A stretch of DNA of 5,602 nt from JBBDIO01 sp040880365 (GCA_040880365.1 JBBDIO010000115.1:1-5602); one strand, 5' to 3'. Shown: positions 1 through 5,602, counted from the stretch's first letter. Notes: generated by a model not told the origin, from the sequence alone. A program made the numbers and translations.

Positions 1-564
1 TTGCACACGCTGCGCGCGCGGGTAGGCGTGGTGTTGCAACAGAGCACGCTCTTTAGCGGCACAGTGCGCGAGAATATTGCCTATGGGCGACCCCAGGCGA
101 CGCTGGAGGAAATCGAAGCCGCGGCGCATCTGGCGCAGGCCCATGAATTTATCGATGGTTTGCCCGACCGCTATGACAGTGTGGTCGAAGCGCGCGGCGC
201 GAATTTTTCGGGCGGGCAGAAGCAGCGCATTGCAATTGCGCGGGCTTTGCTCATGCAGCCTTCGATCCTGATTCTGGACGACTGTACCAGCGCCGTAGAT
301 ATTGATACTGAATTCAAGATTCTTGAAGCGTTGGATACGGTGATGAAAAGCTGCACGACGTTTCTGGTGGCCCAGCGTATCAACAGCGTGGTCAATGCCG
401 ACCAGATTCTGATTCTGGATGCCGGCAAGATTGTGGCGCGGGGCAATCATCAGGAGCTGTTGGCCCACAGTCCGGTTTATCAGGAGATCTATAATTCCCA
501 GCTCGATGTAGAGGAGATGACCGGCCTGTTAGCAAGTGACCAGTTAGCAAGTGACGGCGCGTGA
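1..564 (+). CDS. ABC exporter half-transporter, degenerate NBD subunit (C-terminal part, 5' truncated)
   Basis: This is the C-terminal end of an ABC-type exporter subunit (transmembrane domain fused to NBD). The membrane domain and Walker A lie upstream of the window, so the TTG at position 1 is only an in-frame codon. In window numbering, the Q-loop Gln is residue 13 (VVLQQ), the signature F-S-G-G-Q is at 69-73 and Walker B is ILILDD at 89-94, followed by a D-loop (SAVD, 97-100). Two key residues are altered: the catalytic Glu after Walker B is Asp94, and the H-loop His is Gln125 (LVAQR). The same changes occur in the TM287 half of the Thermotoga heterodimeric exporter TM287/TM288, and the ILDDCTS and CTTF stretches also resemble it. 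The protein would therefore carry the non-hydrolysing site and need a partner, most likely the product of 1374-3216. It ends in TGA. The C-terminus LLASDQLASDGA contains a short duplication. The substrate is unknown; multidrug or lipid export is typical of the family. Confidence 0.93.
   Translation: MHTLRARVGVVLQQSTLFSGTVRENIAYGRPQATLEEIEAAAHLAQAHEFIDGLPDRYDSVVEARGANFSGGQKQRIAIARALLMQPSILILDDCTSAVDIDTEFKILEALDTVMKSCTTFLVAQRINSVVNADQILILDAGKIVARGNHQELLAHSPVYQEIYNSQLDVEEMTGLLASDQLASDGA
529..555 (+). repeat. 15-bp-period tandem duplication at the 3' end of the first ABC gene
   Basis: The 12-base word TTAGCAAGTGAC occurs at 529-540 and again at 544-555, separated by CAG, giving a 15-bp period. 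It encodes LASD twice in the last residues of the ABC subunit, beyond the conserved domain. Because the period is a multiple of three, the frame is kept. Confidence 0.85.
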
Positions 565-619
565 TTCCTGGTGGTTGCGTTCTCTGGTCAGTATCGGATG
601 GCGAAAATTTGAGCTTTAC

Positions 620-626
620 AGGAAGG
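620..626 (+). promoter_or_regulatory. Probable ribosome binding site for the AIM24 gene
   Basis: AGGAAGG lies 14 bases before the ATG at 641 (about 12 bases if the second GGAA is the pairing core). The spacing is somewhat long, but it is the only purine-rich Shine-Dalgarno-like stretch nearby, and it supports ATG 641 over the in-frame GTG at 551, which lies inside the preceding gene. Confidence 0.5.
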
Positions 627-640
627 AAATACCCAGCATT

Positions 641-1294
641 ATGCGTTACACAATAGCGGGTGAGATTGCCCAGAACGTGCGGCTGGATTTTGAAGAGGCG
701 GAAGCCGTCTGGGCCAGCAACGGCGCGATTATGGCCTATGCGCCCAGCGTGGATTGGTCTTTGCGGGTGCCGGGTGGCATGGGCGGCGCCATTCGCCGTT
801 CGGTGGCGGGCGAAGGCGTGTCGTTGAGCTATCTCCAGGCGCAAGGTCCCGGCGCGTATGCGCTGTTGGCCCCCGATGCGCCCGGTCATATTGCCGTCTG
901 GGATCTGGCCGATGGGCCGGTGGTTACGACACGCGGTTCGTTTTTGGCGGCCTGGGGCGAAGCGGTGGACATCACAGTGACGGTGGCGCGGCGGGCCGGT
1001 GCAGCCTTCTTTGGCGGGTCGGGCCTGTTTCTCCAGCGCATATCGGGCACGGGCACTGTGCTCATTCATGGCAGCGGCGACTTTTATGAACGCCGGCTGG
1101 AAATCGACGAATAGATTCTGGTGAGCACCGGCAATCTCGCGGCTTTTGCCGACAATGTGGATTACGATATTCAGGGCGTGGGCGGCTGTCGCAAAATGTT
1201 GTTCAGCGGAGAAGGTCTCTTTATGACCCGTTTGACCGGACCGGGACGCGTGCTGTTGCAGACTTTGAAACGGCACGCGCGCCAGCAGCAATAA
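641..1294 (+). pseudogene. AIM24 family protein (DUF124/TIGR00266-like), interrupted by an in-frame TAG
   Basis: Read through one TAG, this frame gives 217 codons, the usual size of bacterial AIM24-family proteins (PF01987). It carries the family's pseudo-repeated beta motif three times: GEGVSLSYLQAQGPG (57-71), GSGLFLQRISGTG (126-138) and GEGLFMTRLTGPG (190-202). FLAAWGEAVDITV (101-113) and STGNLAAFADNVDYDI (162-177) also fit the family. The TAG is codon 158 (1112-1114). The frame continues beyond it without another stop and ends at TAA 1292-1294 with conserved family sequence intact. If TAG terminates, a 157-residue protein lacking the third repeat is made. No Shine-Dalgarno precedes the possible GTG restart at 1121. 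The ATG at 641 is chosen because MRYTIAGE matches the typical family start. Bacterial AIM24 proteins have no settled function; yeast AIM24 is a mitochondrial inner-membrane protein. The stop may be a genuine lesion, a sequencing error or readthrough. The gene is co-oriented between two exporter halves. Confidence 0.82.
1112..1114 (+). other. In-frame amber (TAG) codon inside the AIM24 gene
   Basis: This TAG interrupts an otherwise conserved frame between LEIDE and ILVSTG, where family members read continuously. A single C-to-T transition in CAG (Gln) would produce it. The other stops assigned in the window are TGA (564, 3216), TAA (1294, 5537) and TAG (glycosyltransferase, minus strand 3277-3275), so TAG also seems to serve as a normal stop here. 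Confidence 0.85.
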
Positions 1295-1373
1295 TCAGTC
1301 GCACACCCGTAGCCGTCATGTCGGGCATCACATTTCAGCCCTCACACTATCGAAAGAAAGCACCAATAGCACT

Positions 1374-3216
1374 ATGTCGAGCCAGGGGAGTAATCGAGGC
1401 GGGGGCGGGATGCGGCTGGGAATGGGCGGCGGGATGCGGCTCACCGGCGAAAGCGCCCGCCAGACGCGGTCTACGCTCTATCGTCTGTTTGCCTATCTGC
1501 GTCCCTATCGTCTGCGCGTGGGGCTGGTGGCGGTGCTGGTCATCATGACCACCTTGCTCAGCCTGCTGGGTCCTGTCTTGTTGGGCCGCGCCATCGATAA
1601 CTATATCGTGCCGCGCGATTTTCCCGGTCTGGTCAATCTGGCGCTGATCATGGTGGGTGTCTATGTGCTCATGGGCGCAGGCCAAATGGTCCAGGGGATT
1701 CTCATGGTGGGGGTGGGACAGCGGCTGGTGGCAGATGTGCGCGCCGAGTTGTTCGGCCATCTCCAGCGGCTTTCTATGGCCTATCACGACCGCCACAAAA
1801 CCGGCGATCTCATGAGCCGCAACAGCAACGATACCGAAGCCATCAACAGCGTGCTTTCCAATGGCCTCATCGATTTTGTGGGCAATGTGCTGGGGCTGGG
1901 CGGTATCATGATTGCCATGTTTCTGCTCAACTGGCAATTGGCGCTGGGCACGGTGCTGATTCTGCCTATCATGCTCTATATCACGGGCGAAGTGACCCGG
2001 CGCAGTCGCATGGCATTTCGCACAGTGCAGCGCAACCTGGGCGCGCTCAACGTGGTGATGGAAGAAAACATTGCCGGCGTGCGTGTGGTGCAGGCTTTTG
2101 CCCGCGAGGCCGACACCGTGGCAGATTTTGTGGCGGTCAATACCGAAAGCCGGCGGGCGGGCATCCGCGCCGATATTATCACCGCCGCGCTCGGCCCCAT
2201 GTTCACCACCATGAGCACCATCACCATTGCCGCCACAGCCTTTTTGGGCGGCTGGCTGGCGTTGCGCGGCATTGTCCAGGTCGGCGTGCTGGCGACGTTT
2301 GTCGTCTATATTATGAACTTTTTTCGCCCCATGCGCGGCATTGCTATGCTCTACAATCAGCTGCAATCGGCCCTGGCGGGAGCCGAGCGCATTTTTGAGG
2401 TGCTGGATGCCGCGCCCGCGGTGCAGGATGCGCCCGATGCCAAACCTCTGACTGCGGTGCGCGGGCATGTGGTCTTCGATGATGTGAGTTTTGCCTATGA
2501 TGCCGATAAGCCCGTGTNNNNNNNNNNACCTGGAAGCGCAGCCCGGGCAGACCATCGCGCTGGTCGGGCCGACGGGCGCGGGCAAGACGACCGTGATCAA
2601 CCTGCTCAGCCGCTTTTACGATGTGACCGGCGGCGCGATTCGGGTAGATGGACACGACATTCGCACCATACAGCAGGCTTCGCTGCGAACCCAGTTGGGC
2701 ATTGTGTTGCAGGATACCTTCCTCTTTTCGGGCACGGTCATGGAAAATATTCGCTATGGGCGGCTGGACGCGATCGACGCCGAAGTGATCGCCGCGGCAA
2801 AGCTGGCAAACGCCGACCGCTTTATTCATCTGCTGCCCAATGGCTATGCCACTGTGGTTTCGGAGCAGGGGCATAATTTCAGCCAGGGGCAACGCCAGTT
2901 GCTGGCAGTGGCGCGCGCGATTCTGGCCGACCCGCGTATTCTGATTCTCGACGAGGCAACCAGCAGCGTGGATACCCGCACCGAGCAGCAGATTCAAGAG
3001 GCGCTTTTGCGTCTGCTCGAAGGGCGCACTGCATTTGTCATCGCCCACCGGCTCAGCACCATCCGCAATGCGGACCAGGTGTTGGTGGTCAACGGCCAGG
3101 GCATTCTGGAACGGGGCACTCACGAAGAACTCCTGGCCCAGCGCGGTTTCTACTATAACCTGTATATGGGGCAATTTCGCCGCCGTGAACTATTGGGCGC
3201 AGAGGCACAGGCCTGA
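1374..3216 (+). CDS. ABC exporter half-transporter, catalytically competent subunit (TM288-like), split by an assembly gap
   Basis: This is a full-length type IV ABC exporter half (about 614 residues if 12 bases are missing in the N-run), an inner-membrane ATP-driven pump. Residues 1-26 are Gly/Met-rich. Six hydrophobic segments follow, near 49-71, 86-110, 165-185, 188-205, 268-291 and 297-315. Between them lie intracellular-loop motifs typical of the family (YHDRHKTGDLMSR, 137-149; EENIAGVRVVQAF, 230-242). The NBD has Walker A GPTGAGKTT (399-407), Q-loop Gln447, signature F-S-Q-G-Q (503-507), Walker B with catalytic Glu528, and H-loop His559. The S-Q-G-Q signature is the deviation seen in TM288. 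It faces the degenerate Walker B/H-loop of the first ABC subunit, as expected of a heterodimer. The frame changes across the Ns only because the gap length is wrong. ATG 1374 has a weak purine-rich stretch (GAAAGAAAG, 1352-1360) upstream. It ends in TGA. The substrate cannot be read from the sequence. Confidence 0.94.
1404..1441 (+). repeat. 14-bp direct repeat encoding GGMRL twice in the ABC leader
   Basis: GGCGGGATGCGGCT occurs at 1404-1417 and at 1428-1441, a 24-bp period. It falls in the Gly/Met-rich N-terminal extension of the ABC half and encodes two copies of G-G-M-R-L separated by G-M-G. Confidence 0.8.
2518..2527. other. Assembly gap (10 Ns) inside the ABC exporter NBD
   Basis: Ten Ns separate ADKPV (residue 381) from LEAQPGQ. 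Comparison with the family pattern K-P-V-L-x-D-(V/I)-x-(F/L) predicts five residues between V381 and the next Leu. That is 15 bases, of which T before the gap and AC after it are present, leaving 12 missing. Adding two bases to the 10 Ns makes both sides one frame. The N count therefore looks like a placeholder. Confidence 0.95.
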
Positions 3217-3230
3217 CCCCCGGCGCAGAG

Positions 3231-3246
3231 ACTTGCGCACTTGCGC
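3231..3246 (+). repeat. 8-bp perfect tandem duplication in the convergent spacer
   Basis: ACTTGCGC is repeated directly at 3231-3238 and 3239-3246. It lies in the 58-bp spacer between the stop of the ABC gene and the stop of the opposing glycosyltransferase gene. Confidence 0.7.
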
Positions 3247-3256
3247 ACAACTAATC

Positions 3257-3288
3257 TGGGCAGAACGCTGCGCGCTAGCGTATGCCCA
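3257..3288. terminator. Imperfect hairpin at the convergent gene ends, possible bidirectional terminator
   Basis: TGGGCA (3257-3262) pairs with TGCCCA (3283-3288), and inside it ACGCT (3265-3269) pairs with AGCGT (3277-3281) around a 7-base loop. That gives 11 pairs with a small internal loop. It spans the stop codon of the minus-strand glycosyltransferase and lies 41 bases after the ABC stop. Neither side has a T-tract, so it is not a classic intrinsic terminator. Confidence 0.25.
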
Positions 3289-4456
3289 CGGCGAGTTTCC
3301 CGACCAGTGCCTGGGCCTGGGGCAACACCGTATCCAGCCGTGATAGATTCCAGCGACGATAGAGATCCACACTGTGCATTTGCGCCTGTAGCAGGGCAGA
3401 ATCCTGGATCAGCGCGCGGATGAGCGTGGTCTGTTCGCGGGGTTCCAGCGCGACCCAGCCCAGTTGGTGACGGCGGATGAAATCCAGGTTGGGCGTTTCC
3501 TGGCCGGGAATGTAGGTGGTGGCAATAAAGGGCTTGCCCAATGTAACCGTCTCGAACAGCATATTGGGGCCGGCTTTGCCCATGACCACATCGGCAAGGG
3601 CCATATAGCGGGCGATTTCTTTGGTGAAGGGTAGGGTATAGATATTGGGGCGCTGGGCATAGCGGGCGCGCAGGATTTCGTTGGTGCCCACGGCAAGAAT
3701 GATTTGCACGCCGCGGGGTTGGGGCACAGGCCTGCCATTGGGCGTTGCCCCCGAATTGCCCGCGGCCAACACAGCTTCGACGGTGCGCCTGAAATGCGCT
3801 GTGCCTTCGCCGCCGCCCTGTAAAAAGACTGTGAATCGATCCGGATTCAGCCCAAGTTCCTGCAACCCGGCTCGACGATCCAGCGTATTGTTATCTGGCA
3901 TATCGTTATCTGGCATATGGAATTGACTGCGCACAGGCCAGCCGCTAAGATGCACCTGATGCGGTGTGAACCCGGCATTCAGTGCCTGCGTTGCCGTTTC
4001 ACGCGTGGGCGCCAGGATACAATCCACGTCTTTGATTGCCAGCCACGTCGCGTGGACATTTTGTGGATCCGAAAGCAGCAGCGCGGTTGCCGTCGGGCGG
4101 CCGATGGCGCGAATGGCGTTGAGCATCGCCGCCGTAAAAAACGAATAGGTACTCACAATCAGATCCGGTTTTTCCCGCGCCAGCAGGTGTCGCATCGGAC
4201 GCCCCATGAGGCGGGCGAACAACCGATGCGCGGCCAGCGCGCGGTGGGGGCGGTCGGCCAGGCGATATTCCATTTGCCACAGGCGCAGGGCATAGCGGCT
4301 GACCAGGCGATAGTGGGTATGCACGATCGAGGGTTGGGGATCGATAATCGCGCAGTGGAAACTTGGTTCCAGCCGGTCGCGCAGGGCTTCGGCGAGGCTG
4401 ACATGACCGCCGCCGGTTTTGGATGTGAGCAACAGGACGCGTCTGTGGTAGGTCAT
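3275..4456 (-). CDS. GT28 family glycosyltransferase, MGDG synthase / diacylglycerol glycosyltransferase-like
   Basis: The product (393 residues) has the two-domain GT-B layout of GT28 enzymes, which transfer a sugar from a nucleotide-sugar to a membrane lipid at the cytoplasmic face. The N-terminal motif LLTSKTGGGHVSLAEAL (8-24) matches the Gly-rich, His-containing acceptor loop, with His18. SDPQNVHATWL (129-139) corresponds to the TD...HPTW region of MGDG synthases. LQGGGEG (212-218) opens the C-terminal domain. The donor-binding stretch is GKAGPNMLFE (293-302) followed by YIPGQETPN (315-323), very like the KAGP...E...YIPGQE pattern of plant and bacterial MGDG/DGDG-type enzymes. Homologues include B. 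subtilis UgtP and plant MGD1; MurG is a more distant relative. Donor and acceptor cannot be assigned. No clear Shine-Dalgarno precedes the ATG at 4456, but the motif-bearing N-terminus begins directly after it. Residues 181-190 (MPDNDMPDNN) are a duplicated linker between the domains. It is convergent with the ABC gene and divergent from the hydrolase gene. Confidence 0.9.
   Translation of the reverse strand: MTYHRRVLLLTSKTGGGHVSLAEALRDRLEPSFHCAIIDPQPSIVHTHYRLVSRYALRLWQMEYRLADRPHRALAAHRLFARLMGRPMRHLLAREKPDLIVSTYSFFTAAMLNAIRAIGRPTATALLLSDPQNVHATWLAIKDVDCILAPTRETATQALNAGFTPHQVHLSGWPVRSQFHMPDNDMPDNNTLDRRAGLQELGLNPDRFTVFLQGGGEGTAHFRRTVEAVLAAGNSGATPNGRPVPQPRGVQIILAVGTNEILRARYAQRPNIYTLPFTKEIARYMALADVVMGKAGPNMLFETVTLGKPFIATTYIPGQETPNLDFIRRHQLGWVALEPREQTTLIRALIQDSALLQAQMHSVDLYRRWNLSRLDTVLPQAQALVGKLAVGIR
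3890..3918 (-). repeat. 15-bp-period tandem duplication in the glycosyltransferase interdomain linker
   Basis: The plus-strand word GTTATCTGGCATAT occurs at 3890-3903 and 3905-3918 with one intervening base, a 15-bp period. On the coding strand it encodes MPDND then MPDNN (residues 181-190), between the acceptor and donor domains, where an in-frame insertion should be tolerated. Confidence 0.85.
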
Positions 4457-4616
4457 GGGACTAGAGGTTCTTCCCAGGTTTTCGGGTGTCCGGCCTGGGT
4501 TGTTTCAGTCCGGTAGTACTTGAGCAATTGCTGAAGTGCTTCTTTGGGCGATGGCATGGGCCAAAGGGGCGCATTTGCATATCAAATTCCGTTTTGATAG
4601 TTGCGGCAGAGATATT
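4457..4616. other. 160-bp divergent intergenic region
   Basis: The spacer between the divergent glycosyltransferase and hydrolase starts should hold the promoters of both. It becomes noticeably AT-richer from about 4571 towards the hydrolase start. I could not find a -35/-10 pair with acceptable spacing, and I see no operator-like palindrome. If the hydrolase starts upstream at GTG 4536, the spacer shrinks to 79 bases. Confidence 0.45.
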
Positions 4617-5537
4617 ATGCAAATAACTGAGAGAATTCCCCAATCCACATTATTGTCCGATTTACCTGCCGACGCCAAGCCGGGCGAAATGCCCGCGCGT
4701 GGGGGGGAGCGCACGCCGCATCCTGAGGAAATTCTACCCTCGGAAAACGCGGAATCCCTACACTCTGCGCCAAAGGAAGGGTTGCTCTCCTATCGAATCG
4801 AAGGGCAAGGGCCGCCTTTGCTCTTGATCCACGGTTTTGGCATCAGCTTCAAGATCTGGCGCAACCTTCTGCCCCACCTGACGTCTCATTTTCGCTGTGT
4901 CATAATCGAACTGCCCGGCATCGGTCAATCGCCGCCGCCCGAACCGGCACGGGCCTATTATACTGTCTGCGCCGAATCCATCGAGCAGTTGCGGCGTTAT
5001 CTGCGCCTGGAGGCGTGGGCGGTCTTTTCCTATTCCACGGGCAGCCGCGCCGCAGAAACGTATATCAATCGCCACCCGGATCGCGTGTCGCGCGCGGTGT
5101 TTCTGTGTCCTGTGCATGTGCCGGGTTGGCGGTGGATGGCGGCGCGGGCCGCGATTCATCTGGATAGCTATTTCCCCGCGCTGGGCGATTGGGTGCTTTC
5201 GGGGCGCAGGTTGCACTCTCTGGTACGTACTTTGGCCTTCAATGGTCGCGGCCATCCCTATGCCAACGAATGGACGCGGGAGATCGGTGCGCAGGATATC
5301 AACAGTCTCAAGCGCGCCATCCGCGAAATGCCCAACGCGGGGAACAGTCTATTGGATTTGCCGGTGCCTGCGCTCTATGTGTGGGGCAAGTATGATCTGA
5401 TCCCCAATCGACCTCGCCGCCGCTTGCGCCGTCAACATGCCCCCATCCACCGGCGCATATTGGCCAATCACAGTGCGCCCGAACTGGCCGCAGGGCAGGT
5501 CGCAGACGAAGTATTGCCCTTTTTGCGTGTCGCTTAA
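4617..5537 (+). CDS. Alpha/beta-hydrolase fold protein
   Basis: From ATG 4617 the product is 306 residues. After about 55 residues of polar, Pro/Glu-rich, probably disordered sequence, the fold begins with LLSYRIEGQGPPLLLIHGFG. The HGFG at 72-75 is the oxyanion loop. The nucleophile elbow is FSYSTGS (137-143) with Ser140, a variant S-x-S-x-G in place of the usual G-x-S-x-G. The acid is probably Asp260 in VWGKYDLIPN, and the base His285 in ANHSAPEL. The catalytic triad is thus present in the right order and spacing. No signal peptide is seen, so it is probably cytoplasmic. The reaction (ester, lipase, lactone, haloalkane or C-C hydrolysis) cannot be told from sequence. The start is uncertain: GTG 4536 and ATG 4551 are also in frame, and ATG 4689 would remove most of the extension; none has a good Shine-Dalgarno. 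ATG 4617 is preferred because it leaves room for promoters between the divergent genes. It ends in TAA. Confidence 0.85.
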   Translation: MQITERIPQSTLLSDLPADAKPGEMPARGGERTPHPEEILPSENAESLHSAPKEGLLSYRIEGQGPPLLLIHGFGISFKIWRNLLPHLTSHFRCVIIELPGIGQSPPPEPARAYYTVCAESIEQLRRYLRLEAWAVFSYSTGSRAAETYINRHPDRVSRAVFLCPVHVPGWRWMAARAAIHLDSYFPALGDWVLSGRRLHSLVRTLAFNGRGHPYANEWTREIGAQDINSLKRAIREMPNAGNSLLDLPVPALYVWGKYDLIPNRPRRRLRRQHAPIHRRILANHSAPELAAGQVADEVLPFLRVA

Positions 5538-5563
5538 ATGCGTTCAGGTTGGCGCGATGCTGT

Positions 5564-5591
5564 TTTTAATTGGGCAATTTTAATCGGGCAA
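5564..5591 (+). repeat. 14-bp tandem duplication downstream of the hydrolase gene
   Basis: TTTTAATTGGGCAA (5564-5577) is followed at once by TTTTAATCGGGCAA (5578-5591), identical but for one T/C difference. It lies in the AT-rich non-coding end of the window (5538-5602), where I see no gene start and no convincing terminator hairpin. Confidence 0.8.
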
Positions 5592-5602
5592 TACGGGGAG
5601 GG

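Noticed and set aside
551..640. GTG 551 as an upstream start of the AIM24 gene
   Set aside because: The 30 added residues do not resemble the family N-terminus and overlap the preceding ABC gene; ATG 641 begins directly at the conserved domain and has a Shine-Dalgarno-like sequence upstream.
1112..1114. Genome-wide amber reassignment (e.g. pyrrolysine or Gln)
   Set aside because: The glycosyltransferase apparently ends at a TAG after a complete domain, and reading through it adds only seven unremarkable codons before another TAG; one codon is not enough evidence.
392..1291. Long minus-strand open frame opposite the first ABC gene and AIM24
   Set aside because: It is His/Arg/Pro-rich with no recognisable domain, and antisense to frames with clear family motifs; long antisense frames are common in GC-rich DNA.
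1295..1373. Terminator or promoter between AIM24 and the second ABC gene
   Set aside because: Only a weak CCCG/CGGG pairing with no T-tract, and no convincing -35/-10 pair.
2518..2527. A real frameshift in the ABC exporter
   Set aside because: The change of frame coincides exactly with the run of Ns, and the missing family residues need 12 bases, so it is an unresolved gap.
1347..2600. Minus-strand open frame of about 417 codons opposite the second ABC gene
   Set aside because: It is antisense to a well-supported transporter, very rich in His and Gln, and runs through the N gap; a shadow frame.
2344..3174. Minus-strand open frame opposite the second ABC NBD
   Set aside because: It is antisense to Walker A, signature and Walker B, crosses the N gap, and shows no domain of its own.
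3917..4516. Plus-strand open frame of about 199 codons opposite the glycosyltransferase
   Set aside because: It overlaps the GT28 N-terminal domain in antisense and has low-complexity composition without motifs.
4571..4618. Sigma70-type promoter before the hydrolase (TTGCAT or TTGATA with TATTAT)
   Set aside because: The candidate hexamers have unsuitable spacing (13 or over 20 bases), and TATTAT overlaps the start codon.
4758..5255. Minus-strand open frame opposite the hydrolase
   Set aside because: It is antisense to the oxyanion loop and nucleophile elbow of the hydrolase; composition is Arg/Gln/His-rich.

Overview
The window is GC-rich (high G+C at third codon positions) bacterial DNA from a draft assembly: it contains a run of 10 Ns. 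Gene content and style suggest an environmental bacterium, perhaps Chloroflexota. The hints are a heterodimeric ABC exporter of Thermotoga TM287/TM288 type, a Gly/Met-rich leader on one half, an AIM24-family protein and an MGDG-synthase-like glycosyltransferase. This placement is an inference from general resemblance, not a search result.

Layout. (1) Positions 1-564 (+): the C-terminal nucleotide-binding domain (NBD) of an ABC exporter half whose 5' part lies outside the window. It is the catalytically degenerate half. (2) 641-1294 (+): an AIM24-family (PF01987/DUF124) gene, full length in one frame but interrupted by an in-frame TAG at 1112-1114. (3) 1374-3216 (+): the complete partner half of the exporter, six transmembrane segments plus a catalytically competent NBD. 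It is split by the 10-N gap at 2518-2527, whose length is wrong for the reading frame; 12 missing bases would restore it. (4) 3275-4456 (-): a GT28-type glycosyltransferase resembling MGDG synthase and diacylglycerol glucosyltransferases, convergent with the exporter gene. (5) 4617-5537 (+): an alpha/beta-hydrolase, divergent from the glycosyltransferase across a 160-bp spacer. (6) The last 65 bases hold no gene, only a 14-bp tandem duplication.

How the genes fit together. The two exporter halves show complementary asymmetry. The first has Asp for the catalytic Glu and Gln for the H-loop His; the second has an S-Q-G-Q signature. These defects fall in the same composite ATP site, so the two very probably form one heterodimer. 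The AIM24 gene lies between the two halves on the same strand. The glycosyltransferase and hydrolase form a separate divergent pair. A shared membrane-lipid theme (glycolipid synthesis, membrane exporter, membrane-associated AIM24) is possible, but the sequence does not prove it.

I see no RNA genes, CRISPR array, insertion sequence or attachment site. No intergenic stretch exceeds 300 bases. Several two-copy short tandem duplications (units 8-15 bp) are scattered through the window, two of them inside coding regions with a 15-bp period that keeps frame. I did not find a convincing novel multi-gene system; the most unusual points are the AIM24 amber codon and the exporter halves separated by AIM24.
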